Position numbers and translations under genes: made by a program. A DNA stretch of 64,000 nucleotides from SXRF01 sp038043465 (lineage in GTDB: Bacteria > Pseudomonadota > Alphaproteobacteria > Rickettsiales > SXRF01). Within the stretch, counting starts at the first letter, position 1. Each line of letters opens with the position of its first letter. The notes under the pieces are model-generated. The model made no database searches. It was given only the letters and a program-made list of their open reading frames with translations, and was not told the DNA's origin. Shown piece after piece: positions 41,132-50,241 of this stretch. The stretch is from assembly GCA_038043465.1 (NCBI GenBank), contig JBBTBX010000011.1:1-64000 (forward strand). The letters are read 5' to 3'.

Positions 41132-41420
41132 CGGGTTTCTTCACATTTTTTTCTATTGGAGGAATCTGGTAGGATTCGTACATTTCTCCGTCATCTCCTT
41201 GAATAAGGCGCATTTCAGCCTCGAGCGTTTCCTTAACGTCATCAATTCCGGCTTCTTTGGCGATATCATCAAATGTTTGTTTTATATCATGGCTGAAATC
41301 ACGGATGGTCTTGATGAATTTTGCAATCGCCCGCACCACAACTGGCAGGTCTTTCGGTTGCATAAACACAACGACCACAACAACAACGAGAAGAATCTCG
41401 GCAAGAGAGAGATCAAACAT
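41115..41420 (-). CDS. tatB: Sec-independent translocase subunit TatB
   Basis: A 101-residue TatB: a single N-terminal helix (LSLAEILLVVVVVVVFM) beginning with the conserved polar residue, then QPKDLPVVVRAIAKFIKTIR and an amphipathic helix. The ATG at 41420 gives the canonical MFDLSLAE start; a TTG at 41432 lies in frame upstream. It is translationally coupled to tatC. Confidence 0.95.
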   Translation of the reverse strand: MFDLSLAEILLVVVVVVVFMQPKDLPVVVRAIAKFIKTIRDFSHDIKQTFDDIAKEAGIDDVKETLEAEMRLIQGDDGEMYESYQIPPIEKNVKKPDDREK

Positions 41421-41451
41421 ATAAAAACCCAATAATCATTGTCATAGATGA

Positions 41452-41634
41452 TTATGTATCAGGATTATCTTTATTTTTATCTTCAATTTTTTTGGCATCA
41501 TCGCCCTTTAGCCCATCACGGAACGAGCGTATGCCTTTACCAATATCACCCATAACTTTTGGCAACCTTGTTCCAAAAAGCAGCAGCACAATCAAAAGTA
41601 CCAGCAGCAGATGCGGTAAACTAAGCATATCCAT
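41452..41634 (-). CDS. tatA: Sec-independent translocase subunit TatA
   Basis: A 60-residue TatA: hydrophobic helix SLPHLLLVLLIVLLLFGTRL followed by the FG-x-x-LP-type hinge and an amphipathic helix (KVMGDIGKGIRSFRDGLKG), then a charged tail. TatA oligomers form the translocation path. It is at the usual operon position upstream of tatB. Confidence 0.95.
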   Translation of the reverse strand: MDMLSLPHLLLVLLIVLLLFGTRLPKVMGDIGKGIRSFRDGLKGDDAKKIEDKNKDNPDT

Positions 41635-41703
41635 ACCCCTTAATATTAATAATGAATACCCATAATAGCTGATTTTTTGCCTTTGTCACTTAGTCAATGT
41701 CAC

Positions 41704-42372
41704 TTAAGCATTGCCGGTCAGCCACAAAAGATTTTCTAAAATCCAGAAAGTAGGAATCCCTACAATAATATTGATAAAATTATAGCCTAAAATACTGGGA
41801 ACAAATAATAATAGCAAAACAATTGCCATTCCTTTTGTGTCCAGCTTATCAAACCATATATGCGGCTTTTTACTAAGCAAGGCGGTAAGTACCCGCCCTC
41901 CATCCAGTGGCAGAATAGGTATCATGTTGAATACCATGAGTACCAAATTTATAAGCATCATATTGACAATATTTTTAAATAACCACGGTGCTTGTTCAAG
42001 CGTAATGAAATAATCAATATGCAGCATGAAACCCGCCATAATAGCCAGCAGTAGATTGGTAAATGGCCCTGCTAACGCCACACAGATAGTACCAAGGCGT
42101 AGTGGTGATAGGTTGTTGAAATCAACAGGAACTGGCTTGGCATAGCCGAAAACCACCGGTGATTTCATAAGCACCAGTAAAGCCGGTAAAATTACCGTCC
42201 CTACCCTGTCAACATGCACCAAAGGATTTAGTGTAAGCCTTCCCATGCGTTTTGCGGTGGTGTCTCCGAAATAAAGCGCGGCATATCCGTGCGCGACTTC
42301 ATGCAATATTATAGCTGTAATAACTGGAATAATCCACGTTGAAGCATCAAGCAGCCACTGCATATTTTCCAT
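41704..42372 (-). CDS. Site-2 protease family (M50) membrane metalloprotease
   Basis: A 222-residue membrane protein. The zinc motif HEVAHGY lies at about residues 25-31 in AIILHEVAHGYAALYFGD, and the third ligand is in NMIPILPLDGGRVLTALLSK. It is a rhomboid-unrelated intramembrane protease of the short S2P type; its substrate is unknown. Condensin subunit genes usually occupy this position between nagZ and tatA in alphaproteobacteria. It abuts nagZ by 3 bp, so they are co-transcribed. Confidence 0.9.
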   Translation of the reverse strand: MENMQWLLDASTWIIPVITAIILHEVAHGYAALYFGDTTAKRMGRLTLNPLVHVDRVGTVILPALLVLMKSPVVFGYAKPVPVDFNNLSPLRLGTICVALAGPFTNLLLAIMAGFMLHIDYFITLEQAPWLFKNIVNMMLINLVLMVFNMIPILPLDGGRVLTALLSKKPHIWFDKLDTKGMAIVLLLLFVPSILGYNFINIIVGIPTFWILENLLWLTGNA

Positions 42373-42375
42373 AAG

Positions 42376-43386
42376 CTAAACGCTCAGTAAGTTATTTACG
42401 GTTTGTCTAGCCTCTGCAACTTTAAATTCCTTTGCTCTCCCTGCCCCAACCATTGATTTTTTTGCCCGCTCCAATGATTTTCCGGATAGTTCGCAAAGCC
42501 CCTTCTCCACTTCCAGCATTTCCGCCATATCGCCATTGCAATGCAGAACCACATCACAACCGGCATTAAGCACATCCCGCGCTCGCTGCGTAAAATCTCC
42601 CTGCATCGCTTTCATTGACAGATCATCAGACATAAGCAACCCATCAAAACCCAATTCATTACGTATCAGTGAAATTGCCCTAGGCGAAACAGTTGCCATT
42701 TTTTCAGGGTCAATTGCCGTATAAAGCACATGCGCCGTCATCGCCATTGGCAGATGCGCCAGTGCCTTGAAAGTAACAAAATCAGTTTGCCGTAAAATTT
42801 CAATAGGCGCATCCACCACCGGAAGTTCAAGATGGCTATCGGCAAAAGCGCGCCCATGCCCAGGAATATGTTTAAGGATTGGTATAACTCCTCCATCAAT
42901 CAGTCCCTGCGCAAATGAATCAGCTAGTTCTATAACCTGTTTTGTGGTTTTACCAAAGGCACGGTCACCAATAATATCGTGCGCTCCGGGAACCGGCAAA
43001 TCCGCAAGTGGCGCGCAGTTTACAGTTATTCCTAAATTATATAACTCATAAGCAATTAAACGGGCATTGAGGTAAGTCGCTTTTTTTGCCGCTTCTAAAT
43101 CTTTCCCCGCAAGTTCAGCAAATGATCCGGCAGGTGGAAAAACCGGAAAATGCGGAGGTTTTAACCGTGCAACCCGCCCACCTTCCTGATCAATCAGAAT
43201 CGGCAGATTATCACGACCGAAAAGCTCTTTTAACTTCCTAACCAGAGCTTTTATCTGCTCCGGCGATTCGCAGTTACGAGCAAATAAAATATAGCCAAAA
43301 GGGTTTACTCTGGAAAAAAAGCTTATTTCTTGAGGAGTTAAGCTGGTTCCGGAAATTCCAAAAATCGCTGCGGATAAATTTGTCAT
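42376..43386 (-). CDS. nagZ: Beta-N-acetylhexosaminidase (NagZ-like)
   Basis: A 336-residue family 3 glycoside hydrolase: FSRVNPFGYILFARNCESPE, then LPILIDQEGGRVARLKPPHF, then KHIPGHGRAFADSHLELPVV and FDGLLMSDDLSMKAMQGDF. It carries the catalytic Asp-His dyad. It removes N-acetylglucosamine from peptidoglycan fragments during recycling. Conserved position next to SPOR and argS, though a plus-strand gene intervenes. Confidence 0.95.
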   Translation of the reverse strand: MTNLSAAIFGISGTSLTPQEISFFSRVNPFGYILFARNCESPEQIKALVRKLKELFGRDNLPILIDQEGGRVARLKPPHFPVFPPAGSFAELAGKDLEAAKKATYLNARLIAYELYNLGITVNCAPLADLPVPGAHDIIGDRAFGKTTKQVIELADSFAQGLIDGGVIPILKHIPGHGRAFADSHLELPVVDAPIEILRQTDFVTFKALAHLPMAMTAHVLYTAIDPEKMATVSPRAISLIRNELGFDGLLMSDDLSMKAMQGDFTQRARDVLNAGCDVVLHCNGDMAEMLEVEKGLCELSGKSLERAKKSMVGAGRAKEFKVAEARQTVNNLLSV

Positions 43387-43463
43387 AAAACTGTAACTAC
43401 CATTAGGGTAAGGGTTGCGCTAGGATTATTTCACAATAAATAACCAATTATAGAGGAGTTGTT

Positions 43464-43877
43464 ATGGTAGATTCTAAACAGGATATGCTCGGCGCAATTA
43501 ATAATGCAGTGGTAGATGAGCTGAAAGCTAGAAATATATTGGCATCATCTGATCCGGCTGATCGTAGCAATGATAATATAACAAGACATCTTACAGAACA
43601 TCTGCAAGCTGTATCTAATGCAAAAAATTTTGGTGATGAAGGTTCTAAAGATACAGAAAGAAAAACTCTGCGCGATTTGACCTCGATTACCAATAATCGT
43701 AGAGAAGAAGCCAATTTACAACCTGTAACTGAAGAAAAAATTACAGAAGCTGTAGTTTCCGGATGGAATAAAGTAGTACCTCAACAACATGGACAACAGC
43801 AAGATCTAGCAAAGCCCGCTGACACATGGTCTGAAGAATTGCTAAAAAGACAACAATCACTTTATACTCAACGTTAG
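43464..43877 (+). CDS. Unknown hydrophilic protein (137 aa) inserted in nagZ-SPOR junction
   Basis: A soluble, charged protein: MVDSKQDMLGAINNAVVDEL at the start, helical throughout, with a Gln/His-rich end (PQQHGQQQDLAKPADTWSEE). AGAGGAG precedes the ATG. It is transcribed against the conserved operon and its stop is 3 bp from the converging SPOR gene. No family recognised. Its length, style and stop-to-stop placement recall the plus-strand genes at 17618 and 9457. Confidence 0.65.
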   Translation: MVDSKQDMLGAINNAVVDELKARNILASSDPADRSNDNITRHLTEHLQAVSNAKNFGDEGSKDTERKTLRDLTSITNNRREEANLQPVTEEKITEAVVSGWNKVVPQQHGQQQDLAKPADTWSEELLKRQQSLYTQR

Positions 43878-43880
43878 CTT

Positions 43881-44711
43881 TTAATCCGCCACCAGCATGC
43901 AACTCTGCCCTTTGGCAGTTAAGTTTTTGCACATCTCATTAGCTGAATCTCTGCTGGAGAATCCACCAAGTCGCAGCCGGTAAAAGGTTTTCCCTTTAAC
44001 ATCAGCGCGCAGGATAGCTGGAGTTTTTCCGGAAAGACTAGGGAATTTCTTTTGGATCTTCTGCCAGTTTTCACTAGCTTCTTTCTCCGAACTGAACGCA
44101 CCTAGCTGGATTTTTGCCACACCAGACTTTGTTGAAGGTTTTGCGACTGGTTTTGCTGCTGGCTTCTGTTCAACAGGTTTATGCTTGGCATCAGTTTTTG
44201 CTACCGTAGTTTTCACCACTTCCGGCTTTTTATCATCAATACCAACAGCTTCGATTTTTTCCACTTCTACAGCAGGAGATTCGATTTTGACCTCATTTTC
44301 AGTTTTATTACTTTCTACATTAGTAGTTCCAGCTACATCCTCAGTTTTAGGTTGCTCTGTGCTTTCTGCAACAGTTTCCGTCTGCTCACTATTAGTAATA
44401 GGCTCTTCCGGACTTGGTAATACACGTTCAACTTTTGCAGATGGTGGGGTATTAGAAAATGTTTCAAATATGGTTTTATCCTGATTAGGGAATTTCATTC
44501 CGCCCGGATCTTCAGGTTTTTCTTTAATCGGAGTTTTTTCAGCTTCAATAACCAGCAATTCTTCTTCTTTTACTGATTCTTTTCCGGAGTGATAGGCGTA
44601 ATATGCAAGCATTACAAATCCGGTAATCACGCTGACCAGCATGATAGTTGGAATCCATTTCATAACTCCAGAAGCGTTATCAATGTTTTCATCGTCTTCA
44701 TTATTCATCAC
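43881..44711 (-). CDS. SPOR domain envelope protein
   Basis: A 276-residue protein with one membrane helix (about 18-38, WIPTIMLVSVITGFVMLAYY). A long Glu/Lys/Thr/Pro linker follows, then a C-terminal SPOR domain (VAKIQLGAFSSEKEASENWQ, then FYRLRLGGFSSRDSANEMCK). SPOR domains bind denuded glycan strands at the division site. It follows argS with a 4-bp overlap, as widely in alphaproteobacteria. Confidence 0.93.
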   Translation of the reverse strand: MMNNEDDENIDNASGVMKWIPTIMLVSVITGFVMLAYYAYHSGKESVKEEELLVIEAEKTPIKEKPEDPGGMKFPNQDKTIFETFSNTPPSAKVERVLPSPEEPITNSEQTETVAESTEQPKTEDVAGTTNVESNKTENEVKIESPAVEVEKIEAVGIDDKKPEVVKTTVAKTDAKHKPVEQKPAAKPVAKPSTKSGVAKIQLGAFSSEKEASENWQKIQKKFPSLSGKTPAILRADVKGKTFYRLRLGGFSSRDSANEMCKNLTAKGQSCMLVAD

Positions 44712-46462
44712 CGCATCTCCTCAACTGGTTCCACTCCAAGCACCATAAGCCCCGAAGCTATCACACATGATAGCGCGTGGGCAAGTGCAACCCGCGCTGC
44801 TGTCAATTTTATATTATCCTTTATTATAAAACGCAAACCCGCATCACTATTTCCTTGATTCCATAAACTATGAAACGCTGCTGCGAGATCGTGAAGATAA
44901 AAAGCAATTCTGTGCGGTTCAAGATTATTTGCAGCGGATTCAACAATGCGCGGCCAGCTGCACATCAGGCGGATAAGCGCAAGCTCTTCCGGATGAGTTA
45001 GTAATTTCATAATTTCCATGTCTAAAGATTTAAATGGAAGCACAGATTCCGGAATTTCCGCAGATGCATTGCGGCGTATCGAACGCAACCGCGCATGTGC
45101 ATACTGCACATAAAAAACTGGATTGTCTTTTGACTGTTCGGTGATTTTAGCAAAATCGAAATCAAGCGGCGCATCGTTTTTACGCGTGAGCATGATAAAC
45201 CGGAAAACATCTTTTCCCACCTCTTCCACCACCTCGCGCACGGTAACAAATGTCCCTGCCCGCTTAGACATTTTGGCAGGTTCGCCATTCCGTAAAAACT
45301 TTACCAGCTGGCAGAGTTTTATATCAATTTTCACCTGATTGTCAGATAGCGCACCTACAACTGCTTTAATACGCTTGACATATCCACCATGATCCGCGCC
45401 AAAAACATCAATAATCCAATCAAATCTGCGCTTGCATTTATCATAATGATAAGCAATATCCGGCGCGAAATACGTCCAGCTTCCATCTGACTTTTTTACA
45501 GGACGATCTGAATCATCACCAAATTCAGTAGCTTTAAATAATGTTTGTGGTCTTGATTCCCAATCATCTGGAGTTTTGCCTTTTGGTGGCTCTAAAACAC
45601 CCTCATACAGCAATCCTTTTTTTGCAAGCAAATGCATTGCGTCTTCAACTTCTCCAGCCTTGGTAATTGCCAGCTCCGAAGCAAATACATCATGTGAAAT
45701 TCCTATAATCGCCAAGTCTTCTTTAATAATTTCCATCACCGCTTCTATCGTATATTCACGGATAACCGGTAACCATTCATCACGGTCTTTTTGCAATAAT
45801 TTATTGCCGTGAATGCGTTGCAGTGCCTCGGCTATAGGGATAAGATATTCACCCGGATAATACCCTTCAGGAATACCTTTGAATTCTTCACCACAAATTT
45901 CTTGGTAACGCAGGAACACTGATTCCGCCAGCTTATCAACCTGCGCTCCAGCATCGTTTATATAATATTCGCGGGTAACATCATACCCAGCCTTAATAAG
46001 CAATGTTGACAGTGCGTCGCCAAACACTGCGCCACGACCATGCCCGACATGCATAGGACCAGTCGGATTAGCCGAAACATATTCAATGTTAACCCGTTTT
46101 CCCTGCCCAATATCGGAATTACCATAGCCCCGTCCTTCCGCTATTATATCAAGAACAGCCGATTGCCAGATGCTGGTAGAAAGGGTGATATTTATAAAAC
46201 CTGCCCCTGCAATTTCAACTTTATCAATCCATTCTAAAGCGCGTAGTGGCTCAATAAATAACCCAGCAATTTCTTTAGGATTTTTTCCAATCTGTGCGGC
46301 AATAACCATAGCGGCATTGGTCGCAACATCCCCATGCGCCACGTCACGCGTAGGCGTCGCCTCTACCTTATCGCTATTAACATCTGTGGGCAAAGCATTC
46401 GCGCTCTGCAACTGATCTATAATATTTTTAACATCGTTTTCTATTTTTCTAAATATATTCAT
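44708..46462 (-). CDS. argS: Arginine-tRNA ligase
   Basis: A 584-residue class I synthetase from the ATG at 46462 (AGAGAGAAA upstream); 14 extra residues are possible to 46504 through the repeat. SANPTGPMHVGHGRGAVFGD contains the HxGH motif, and FLRNGEPAKMSKRAGTFVTV the KMSK loop. The C-terminal DALR domain (QYAHARLRSIRRNAS onwards) binds the anticodon. A family A palindrome lies just upstream. Confidence 0.97.
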   Translation of the reverse strand: MNIFRKIENDVKNIIDQLQSANALPTDVNSDKVEATPTRDVAHGDVATNAAMVIAAQIGKNPKEIAGLFIEPLRALEWIDKVEIAGAGFINITLSTSIWQSAVLDIIAEGRGYGNSDIGQGKRVNIEYVSANPTGPMHVGHGRGAVFGDALSTLLIKAGYDVTREYYINDAGAQVDKLAESVFLRYQEICGEEFKGIPEGYYPGEYLIPIAEALQRIHGNKLLQKDRDEWLPVIREYTIEAVMEIIKEDLAIIGISHDVFASELAITKAGEVEDAMHLLAKKGLLYEGVLEPPKGKTPDDWESRPQTLFKATEFGDDSDRPVKKSDGSWTYFAPDIAYHYDKCKRRFDWIIDVFGADHGGYVKRIKAVVGALSDNQVKIDIKLCQLVKFLRNGEPAKMSKRAGTFVTVREVVEEVGKDVFRFIMLTRKNDAPLDFDFAKITEQSKDNPVFYVQYAHARLRSIRRNASAEIPESVLPFKSLDMEIMKLLTHPEELALIRLMCSWPRIVESAANNLEPHRIAFYLHDLAAAFHSLWNQGNSDAGLRFIIKDNIKLTAARVALAHALSCVIASGLMVLGVEPVEEMR

Positions 46463-46500
46463 TTTTCTCTCTTTAAATTCCGGCAGAGCGTAATACTGCG

Positions 46501-46580
46501 TCATTGTGAGCGTAGCGAAGCAATCCAGTCCTGAATTATTTATGGATTGCCACGGTCACTACGCTCCCTCGCAATGACGA
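46501..46580. repeat. Palindromic repeat family A, copy 2
   Basis: TCATTGTGAGCGTAGCGAAG, then CAATCCA ... TGGATTG, then ACTACGCTCCCTCGCAATGA. The ends are complementary over about 25 nt with mismatches. It lies in the argS upstream region and partly provides an N-terminal extension of that frame. Confidence 0.85.
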
Positions 46581-46593
46581 ATACGGTGATAAC

Positions 46594-47061
46594 TTATAAA
46601 TATTCTTTTTCAATAAAGCCAATTTTTTCTAATATCCTTCCAATTAAATGGGCAAGCGTAACGTAACAATAACCTACAGGAATAGAAAGAAGGCATGGAA
46701 CCAGCATCATCAGAAACATATCAATACCAGGTGGAGATATACTGGAAAGCATGACACCAAGAATGAAGCCAACAGCATAAAACGGTACAAAATAGAACGG
46801 GGCCAAATAGCTGAATTCTTTTAATTCCTTAGCCTCAGCCCCCCGATATTTAAACAGCGACCATACCATAAATACAACATATTGAATTATCCCAAATACC
46901 ACCAAATAAAAAAGAATCGGCATTCCTTCCTTATTAGTCTCCGGTAATGGAAAAAATAAAAATGGCGGGAAACCAAGCGGCAGTAGCAATGCCAGATAAT
47001 AATATTGGCGCAAACTTATGGTTATTCTTTTGGCTTTACCAAGCCTTTCTTTTCTTTTCAT
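46594..47061 (-). CDS. Small unknown membrane protein (155 aa)
   Basis: Four predicted membrane segments: about 22-40, 50-70, 86-107 (FYFVPFYAVGFILGVML) and 116-134 (LMMLVPCLLSIPVGYCYV). The N-terminus is very basic (KRKERLGKAKRITISLRQYY). No family recognised. It overlaps dgt by one base, so the two are translated together between argS and erpA in a conserved block. Confidence 0.7.
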   Translation of the reverse strand: MKRKERLGKAKRITISLRQYYYLALLLPLGFPPFLFFPLPETNKEGMPILFYLVVFGIIQYVVFMVWSLFKYRGAEAKELKEFSYLAPFYFVPFYAVGFILGVMLSSISPPGIDMFLMMLVPCLLSIPVGYCYVTLAHLIGRILEKIGFIEKEYL

Positions 47062-48236
47062 TATCGCCCCAGCCAGCTTCTAGCCTGCACATCAAACACT
47101 CTCCGGTATTCATCAAGCGCGAAACGATCGGTCATTCCGGCAATAAAATCCGCAACTACTTCTGCCGTTTTTATAGTAGCTTTTCCATCGGTCATGATGC
47201 GCCATGCATCAGGCAGGCATTCCGGCTCATTCAGGAAAAATTCAAACAAATCCTTAACCACCCTGCCCGCCTTACTCGCCATGCGGTTTACCTTATAATG
47301 GCGATACATATTACTCATCAGAAATTTTTGCAGTTGCTTATTAGTTTCCTGCATTTCCGGAGAAAAGAAAACCAGAGTTTTTCCAAGATTCCTAATATCG
47401 CCCACAGTTTTTATTTTATATTCCTCAATATTTCTGCGTGTTTGGGAAATTAAATCTGTCACCATCCGGTTTATCAAACGCCGTATCGCTTCATGCGTCA
47501 GACGTGGATTATCAATATCCGGATATTTTTTCTTCACCTCATAGAAAATTTTGGCAATCGGTGGAACTTCGTCCAGTTGTTCAACCGAAAGCAATCCCGC
47601 CCGCAGACCATCATCAATATCATGGTTATTATAGGCAATATCATCCGCCAGAGACGCAACCTGCGCCTCACCGCTGGCATAACTCGCAAGCCCAAGGTCA
47701 TGACGGTTATTATATTCCGCAAGTTCACGCGGGGCATTTTTCACTGGGCCATTATGTTTGGCAATCCCCTCCAGCGTTTCCCATGTCAGGTTCAACCCAT
47801 CAAATGCCGCGTATCTATGCTCAAGCTTGGTCAGGATTTTGATGGTATGGGCGTTATGGTCAAACCCGCCATATGGCTTCATAACTTCGCTGAGGGCATC
47901 TTCGCCGGCATGGCCAAAAGGCGTATGCCCAAGGTCATGCGCCAGTGCCAAAGCTTCTCCTAAATCCTCATTCAGCCCGAGCGAACGGCACATGGAGCGC
48001 GCCAGTTGCGACACTTCAAGGCTATGGGTAAGGCGGGTGCGGTAATGATCCCCCTCGTGATTTACAAAAACCTGAGTTTTATATTCCAGCCTGCGAAAAG
48101 CGGTGGAATGGATGATTCGGTCGCGGTCACGCTGGAAAATCGAGCGCGAATTGCTCTCATCCTCAGCATAAAACCGCCCCCGGCTGGCATCAGGATGGCA
48201 GGCATAACCCGCTAAATTAATTGAATGATTGTTCAT
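47061..48236 (-). CDS. dgt: Deoxyguanosinetriphosphate triphosphohydrolase-like protein
   Basis: A 391-residue HD-domain protein: FQRDRDRIIHSTAFRRLEYK, then TRLTHSLEVSQLARSMCRSL, ALAHDLGHTPFGHAGEDAL and ASLADDIAYNNHDIDDGL. The HD metal site is intact. It hydrolyses dNTPs to deoxynucleosides and triphosphate. Neighbour of erpA and argS in most alphaproteobacteria. Confidence 0.95.
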   Translation of the reverse strand: MNNHSINLAGYACHPDASRGRFYAEDESNSRSIFQRDRDRIIHSTAFRRLEYKTQVFVNHEGDHYRTRLTHSLEVSQLARSMCRSLGLNEDLGEALALAHDLGHTPFGHAGEDALSEVMKPYGGFDHNAHTIKILTKLEHRYAAFDGLNLTWETLEGIAKHNGPVKNAPRELAEYNNRHDLGLASYASGEAQVASLADDIAYNNHDIDDGLRAGLLSVEQLDEVPPIAKIFYEVKKKYPDIDNPRLTHEAIRRLINRMVTDLISQTRRNIEEYKIKTVGDIRNLGKTLVFFSPEMQETNKQLQKFLMSNMYRHYKVNRMASKAGRVVKDLFEFFLNEPECLPDAWRIMTDGKATIKTAEVVADFIAGMTDRFALDEYRRVFDVQARSWLGR

Positions 48237-48301
48237 AGGCTTTTGAAAATAAAGAATTTCATATCATATGGCAAGATATAATAATTGTGGTCGGCGTTAT
48301 G

Positions 48302-48622
48302 CTACCTTTCAATATCCAGTAAAGTCCACCAATTTTGGGCAGCATGTAACACACGCACAATGGACACTCCTTTACGGCGTGGAAGATAAAATATCAGGAA
48401 TTTATTAAATTCATTTACATGCCATTTACGCAAGCCTTGTAGCACCGGATGACGCAGCGCAAGCAACGCTCCCATCTTTGGCTGCAGAACAAGAGCATTA
48501 AAACTTTCTTCTGCGTTTTTTAAGAATCTATCGGCAGTGACATCATTTGCATTTTCAGCTAGATATATATAATGCGCAATCAGGTCATGCCTTGCTGCTG
48601 ACCGATAGAAAATTTTTCCCAT
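48302..48622 (-). CDS. ParE family toxin
   Basis: A 106-residue RelE/ParE-type toxin: IFYRSAARHDLIAHYIYLAE at the start, FLKNAEESFNALVLQPKMGA and LRKWHVNEFNKFLIFYLPRR, with VSIVRVLHAAQNW at the end. Likely gyrase poison of the ParE4 type. It starts at the antitoxin stop codon. Located between dgt and erpA. Confidence 0.85.
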   Translation of the reverse strand: MGKIFYRSAARHDLIAHYIYLAENANDVTADRFLKNAEESFNALVLQPKMGALLALRHPVLQGLRKWHVNEFNKFLIFYLPRRKGVSIVRVLHAAQNWWTLLDIER

Positions 48623-48885
48623 TAATTTCCGTTCTTCCTAACTTTTCTAATCTTCTTTACAGCTTCTGCACGAATTGTTTGCCACTCCGCCTTAGTTAGA
48701 GCAATCTCTTCGCCTTGCAGCCCTTCTAACAACAAAGCTTCAAGCTGGTCTTCGGCTTTACGCTTTTCATCGGCACGGATTAATTCACGCATGTATTCAC
48801 TCACGCTTCCATAGCGTCCCTCAGCAATTTGTCCTTCTACAAACTGCTTAAGTGGCTCCGGTAACGAAATATTCATACTTTCCAT
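48622..48885 (-). CDS. ParD family antitoxin
   Basis: An 87-residue ParD-like protein from the ATG at 48885, chosen for the AAGGAG seven bases upstream: MESMNISLPEPLKQFVEGQI, then YGSVSEYMRELIRADEKRKA. The ribbon-helix-helix domain should repress the operon. Its start lies within 140 bp of the divergent erpA start, so their promoters share one short region. Confidence 0.88.
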   Translation of the reverse strand: MESMNISLPEPLKQFVEGQIAEGRYGSVSEYMRELIRADEKRKAEDQLEALLLEGLQGEEIALTKAEWQTIRAEAVKKIRKVRKNGN

Positions 48886-49021
48886 TATATTCTCCTTATG
48901 ATCATTGCTAATAATGCCATAAATGGCAGTAAATGGCAAGAACTGTCATTAGCAATTTATCACTATCGTATTTTGCTAAACCGCTCTTGCAAATTTGTAG
49001 TTTCTGCCCCATATTCACCTT

Positions 49022-49381
49022 ATGGAAACATCATCACAATATGCCTCAAGTTTTTCTCTGACTCCAAGTGCAGCAGAGCGCATCAACTTGCTTAAGACCA
49101 AAGAGAATAATTCTAACCTGCGTTTCCGCGTCAGCGTAAAGGGTGGCGGCTGCTCCGGTTTTCAATATGAATTTTTTCTCGATGACAAGCAACCAGATTC
49201 TTCTGACATCATAATTTCTGCCTCCGGTGCCGAAGCCGTGATTGATGACGTATCTATCGGTTTGCTTTCCGGTTCGGTGCTGGATTACACCGAGGATTTG
49301 GCGCATGCCGGATTTTCAATAAAAAATCCTCAGGCAACAGCAAGCTGCGGTTGCGGCAATAGTTTCTCCATTAATTTATGA
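49022..49381 (+). CDS. erpA: Iron-sulfur cluster insertion protein ErpA
   Basis: A 119-residue A-type carrier. LTPSAAERINLLKTKENNSN and the conserved cysteines in VKGGGCSGFQYEFF and ATASCGCGNSFSI occur in family order. It delivers 4Fe-4S clusters to enzymes such as the isoprenoid IspG/IspH. It sits opposite dgt, as in Rhizobiales and relatives. Confidence 0.95.
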   Translation: METSSQYASSFSLTPSAAERINLLKTKENNSNLRFRVSVKGGGCSGFQYEFFLDDKQPDSSDIIISASGAEAVIDDVSIGLLSGSVLDYTEDLAHAGFSIKNPQATASCGCGNSFSINL

Positions 49382-49383
49382 GA

Positions 49384-49410
49384 AACAAAATCCACATGTG
49401 GGATTTTGTT
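49384..49410 (+). terminator. Hairpin after erpA
   Basis: AACAAAATCCACA and TGTGGGATTTTGTT form a 13-bp stem with one bulged G, followed six bases on by CTTTTT. It fits an intrinsic terminator or attenuator between erpA and xth. Confidence 0.65.
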
Positions 49411-49421
49411 AGTTACTTTTT

Positions 49422-50210
49422 ATGAGTATCTCCATAGCCACGTGGAATGTAAACTCAATCCGTTCGCGCCTGTCGCATCTGCTCGATTGGTTACGCAACG
49501 ACAAACCGGAAATAGTCCTGCTGCAGGAACTCAAATGCACTGATGATGTTTTTCCGGCAATGGAAATTGAAGAGCTTGGCTACAACATCGCCATCTACGG
49601 TGAAAAAACCTATAACGGCGTTGCCATACTTTCCAAATTTCCAATAAATGACATTGTGCGCGGTCTGCCTGACAATAGCGATGATGCCCACGCCAGATAT
49701 ATTGAAGCGGTGGTGAGTCTGCCTAAAACTGCAATCAGGGTTGCTTCGGTTTATGTCCCCAATGGGCAGGATATTTCTTCCGATAAATTTGCGTATAAAC
49801 TGCGCTTTTTAGAAAAGCTGTATGCACACATAAAAACCCTGCTTTCCTATGAAGAAATACTGGTTATTGGTGGTGATTATAACATCGCTCCGGAAGATAT
49901 AGACGTACATGATACCAAGCTATGGGAAGGCAGCGTTCTTACTCATGATGAAGTTCGTAAATACTTCCGCAAAATAACCAACCTTGGGGTTTATGATGCT
50001 TGCCGTGTTTTAAACCCGACTGGTAAACCTGAATATAGCTGGTGGGATTATCGCGCTAATGCCCTAGCCTCTGATAATGGTCTTCGAATCGACCATTTAC
50101 TGCTTTCATCGCAAGCCGCTGACCGGATTTCTACATACCATGTAAAGAAAGATATTCGTGAACTGGAAAAAGCCTCAGACCACGCGCCGGTGGTTATAAG
50201 TTTTAGTTAA
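49422..50210 (+). CDS. xth: Exodeoxyribonuclease III
   Basis: A 262-residue AP endonuclease/exonuclease: SIATWNVNSIRSRLSHLLDW, then VLLQELKCTDDVFP, then VIGGDYNIAPEDIDV and DHAPVVISFS. The metal-binding Glu, the catalytic Asp/Asn and the terminal Asp-His are all present. It cuts at abasic sites and trims 3' blocks. It lies 40 bp downstream of erpA across a hairpin. Confidence 0.95.
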   Translation: MSISIATWNVNSIRSRLSHLLDWLRNDKPEIVLLQELKCTDDVFPAMEIEELGYNIAIYGEKTYNGVAILSKFPINDIVRGLPDNSDDAHARYIEAVVSLPKTAIRVASVYVPNGQDISSDKFAYKLRFLEKLYAHIKTLLSYEEILVIGGDYNIAPEDIDVHDTKLWEGSVLTHDEVRKYFRKITNLGVYDACRVLNPTGKPEYSWWDYRANALASDNGLRIDHLLLSSQAADRISTYHVKKDIRELEKASDHAPVVISFS

Positions 50211-50241
50211 TAGGTAAAAGTCGTATCGAGATTTTAGTGAA

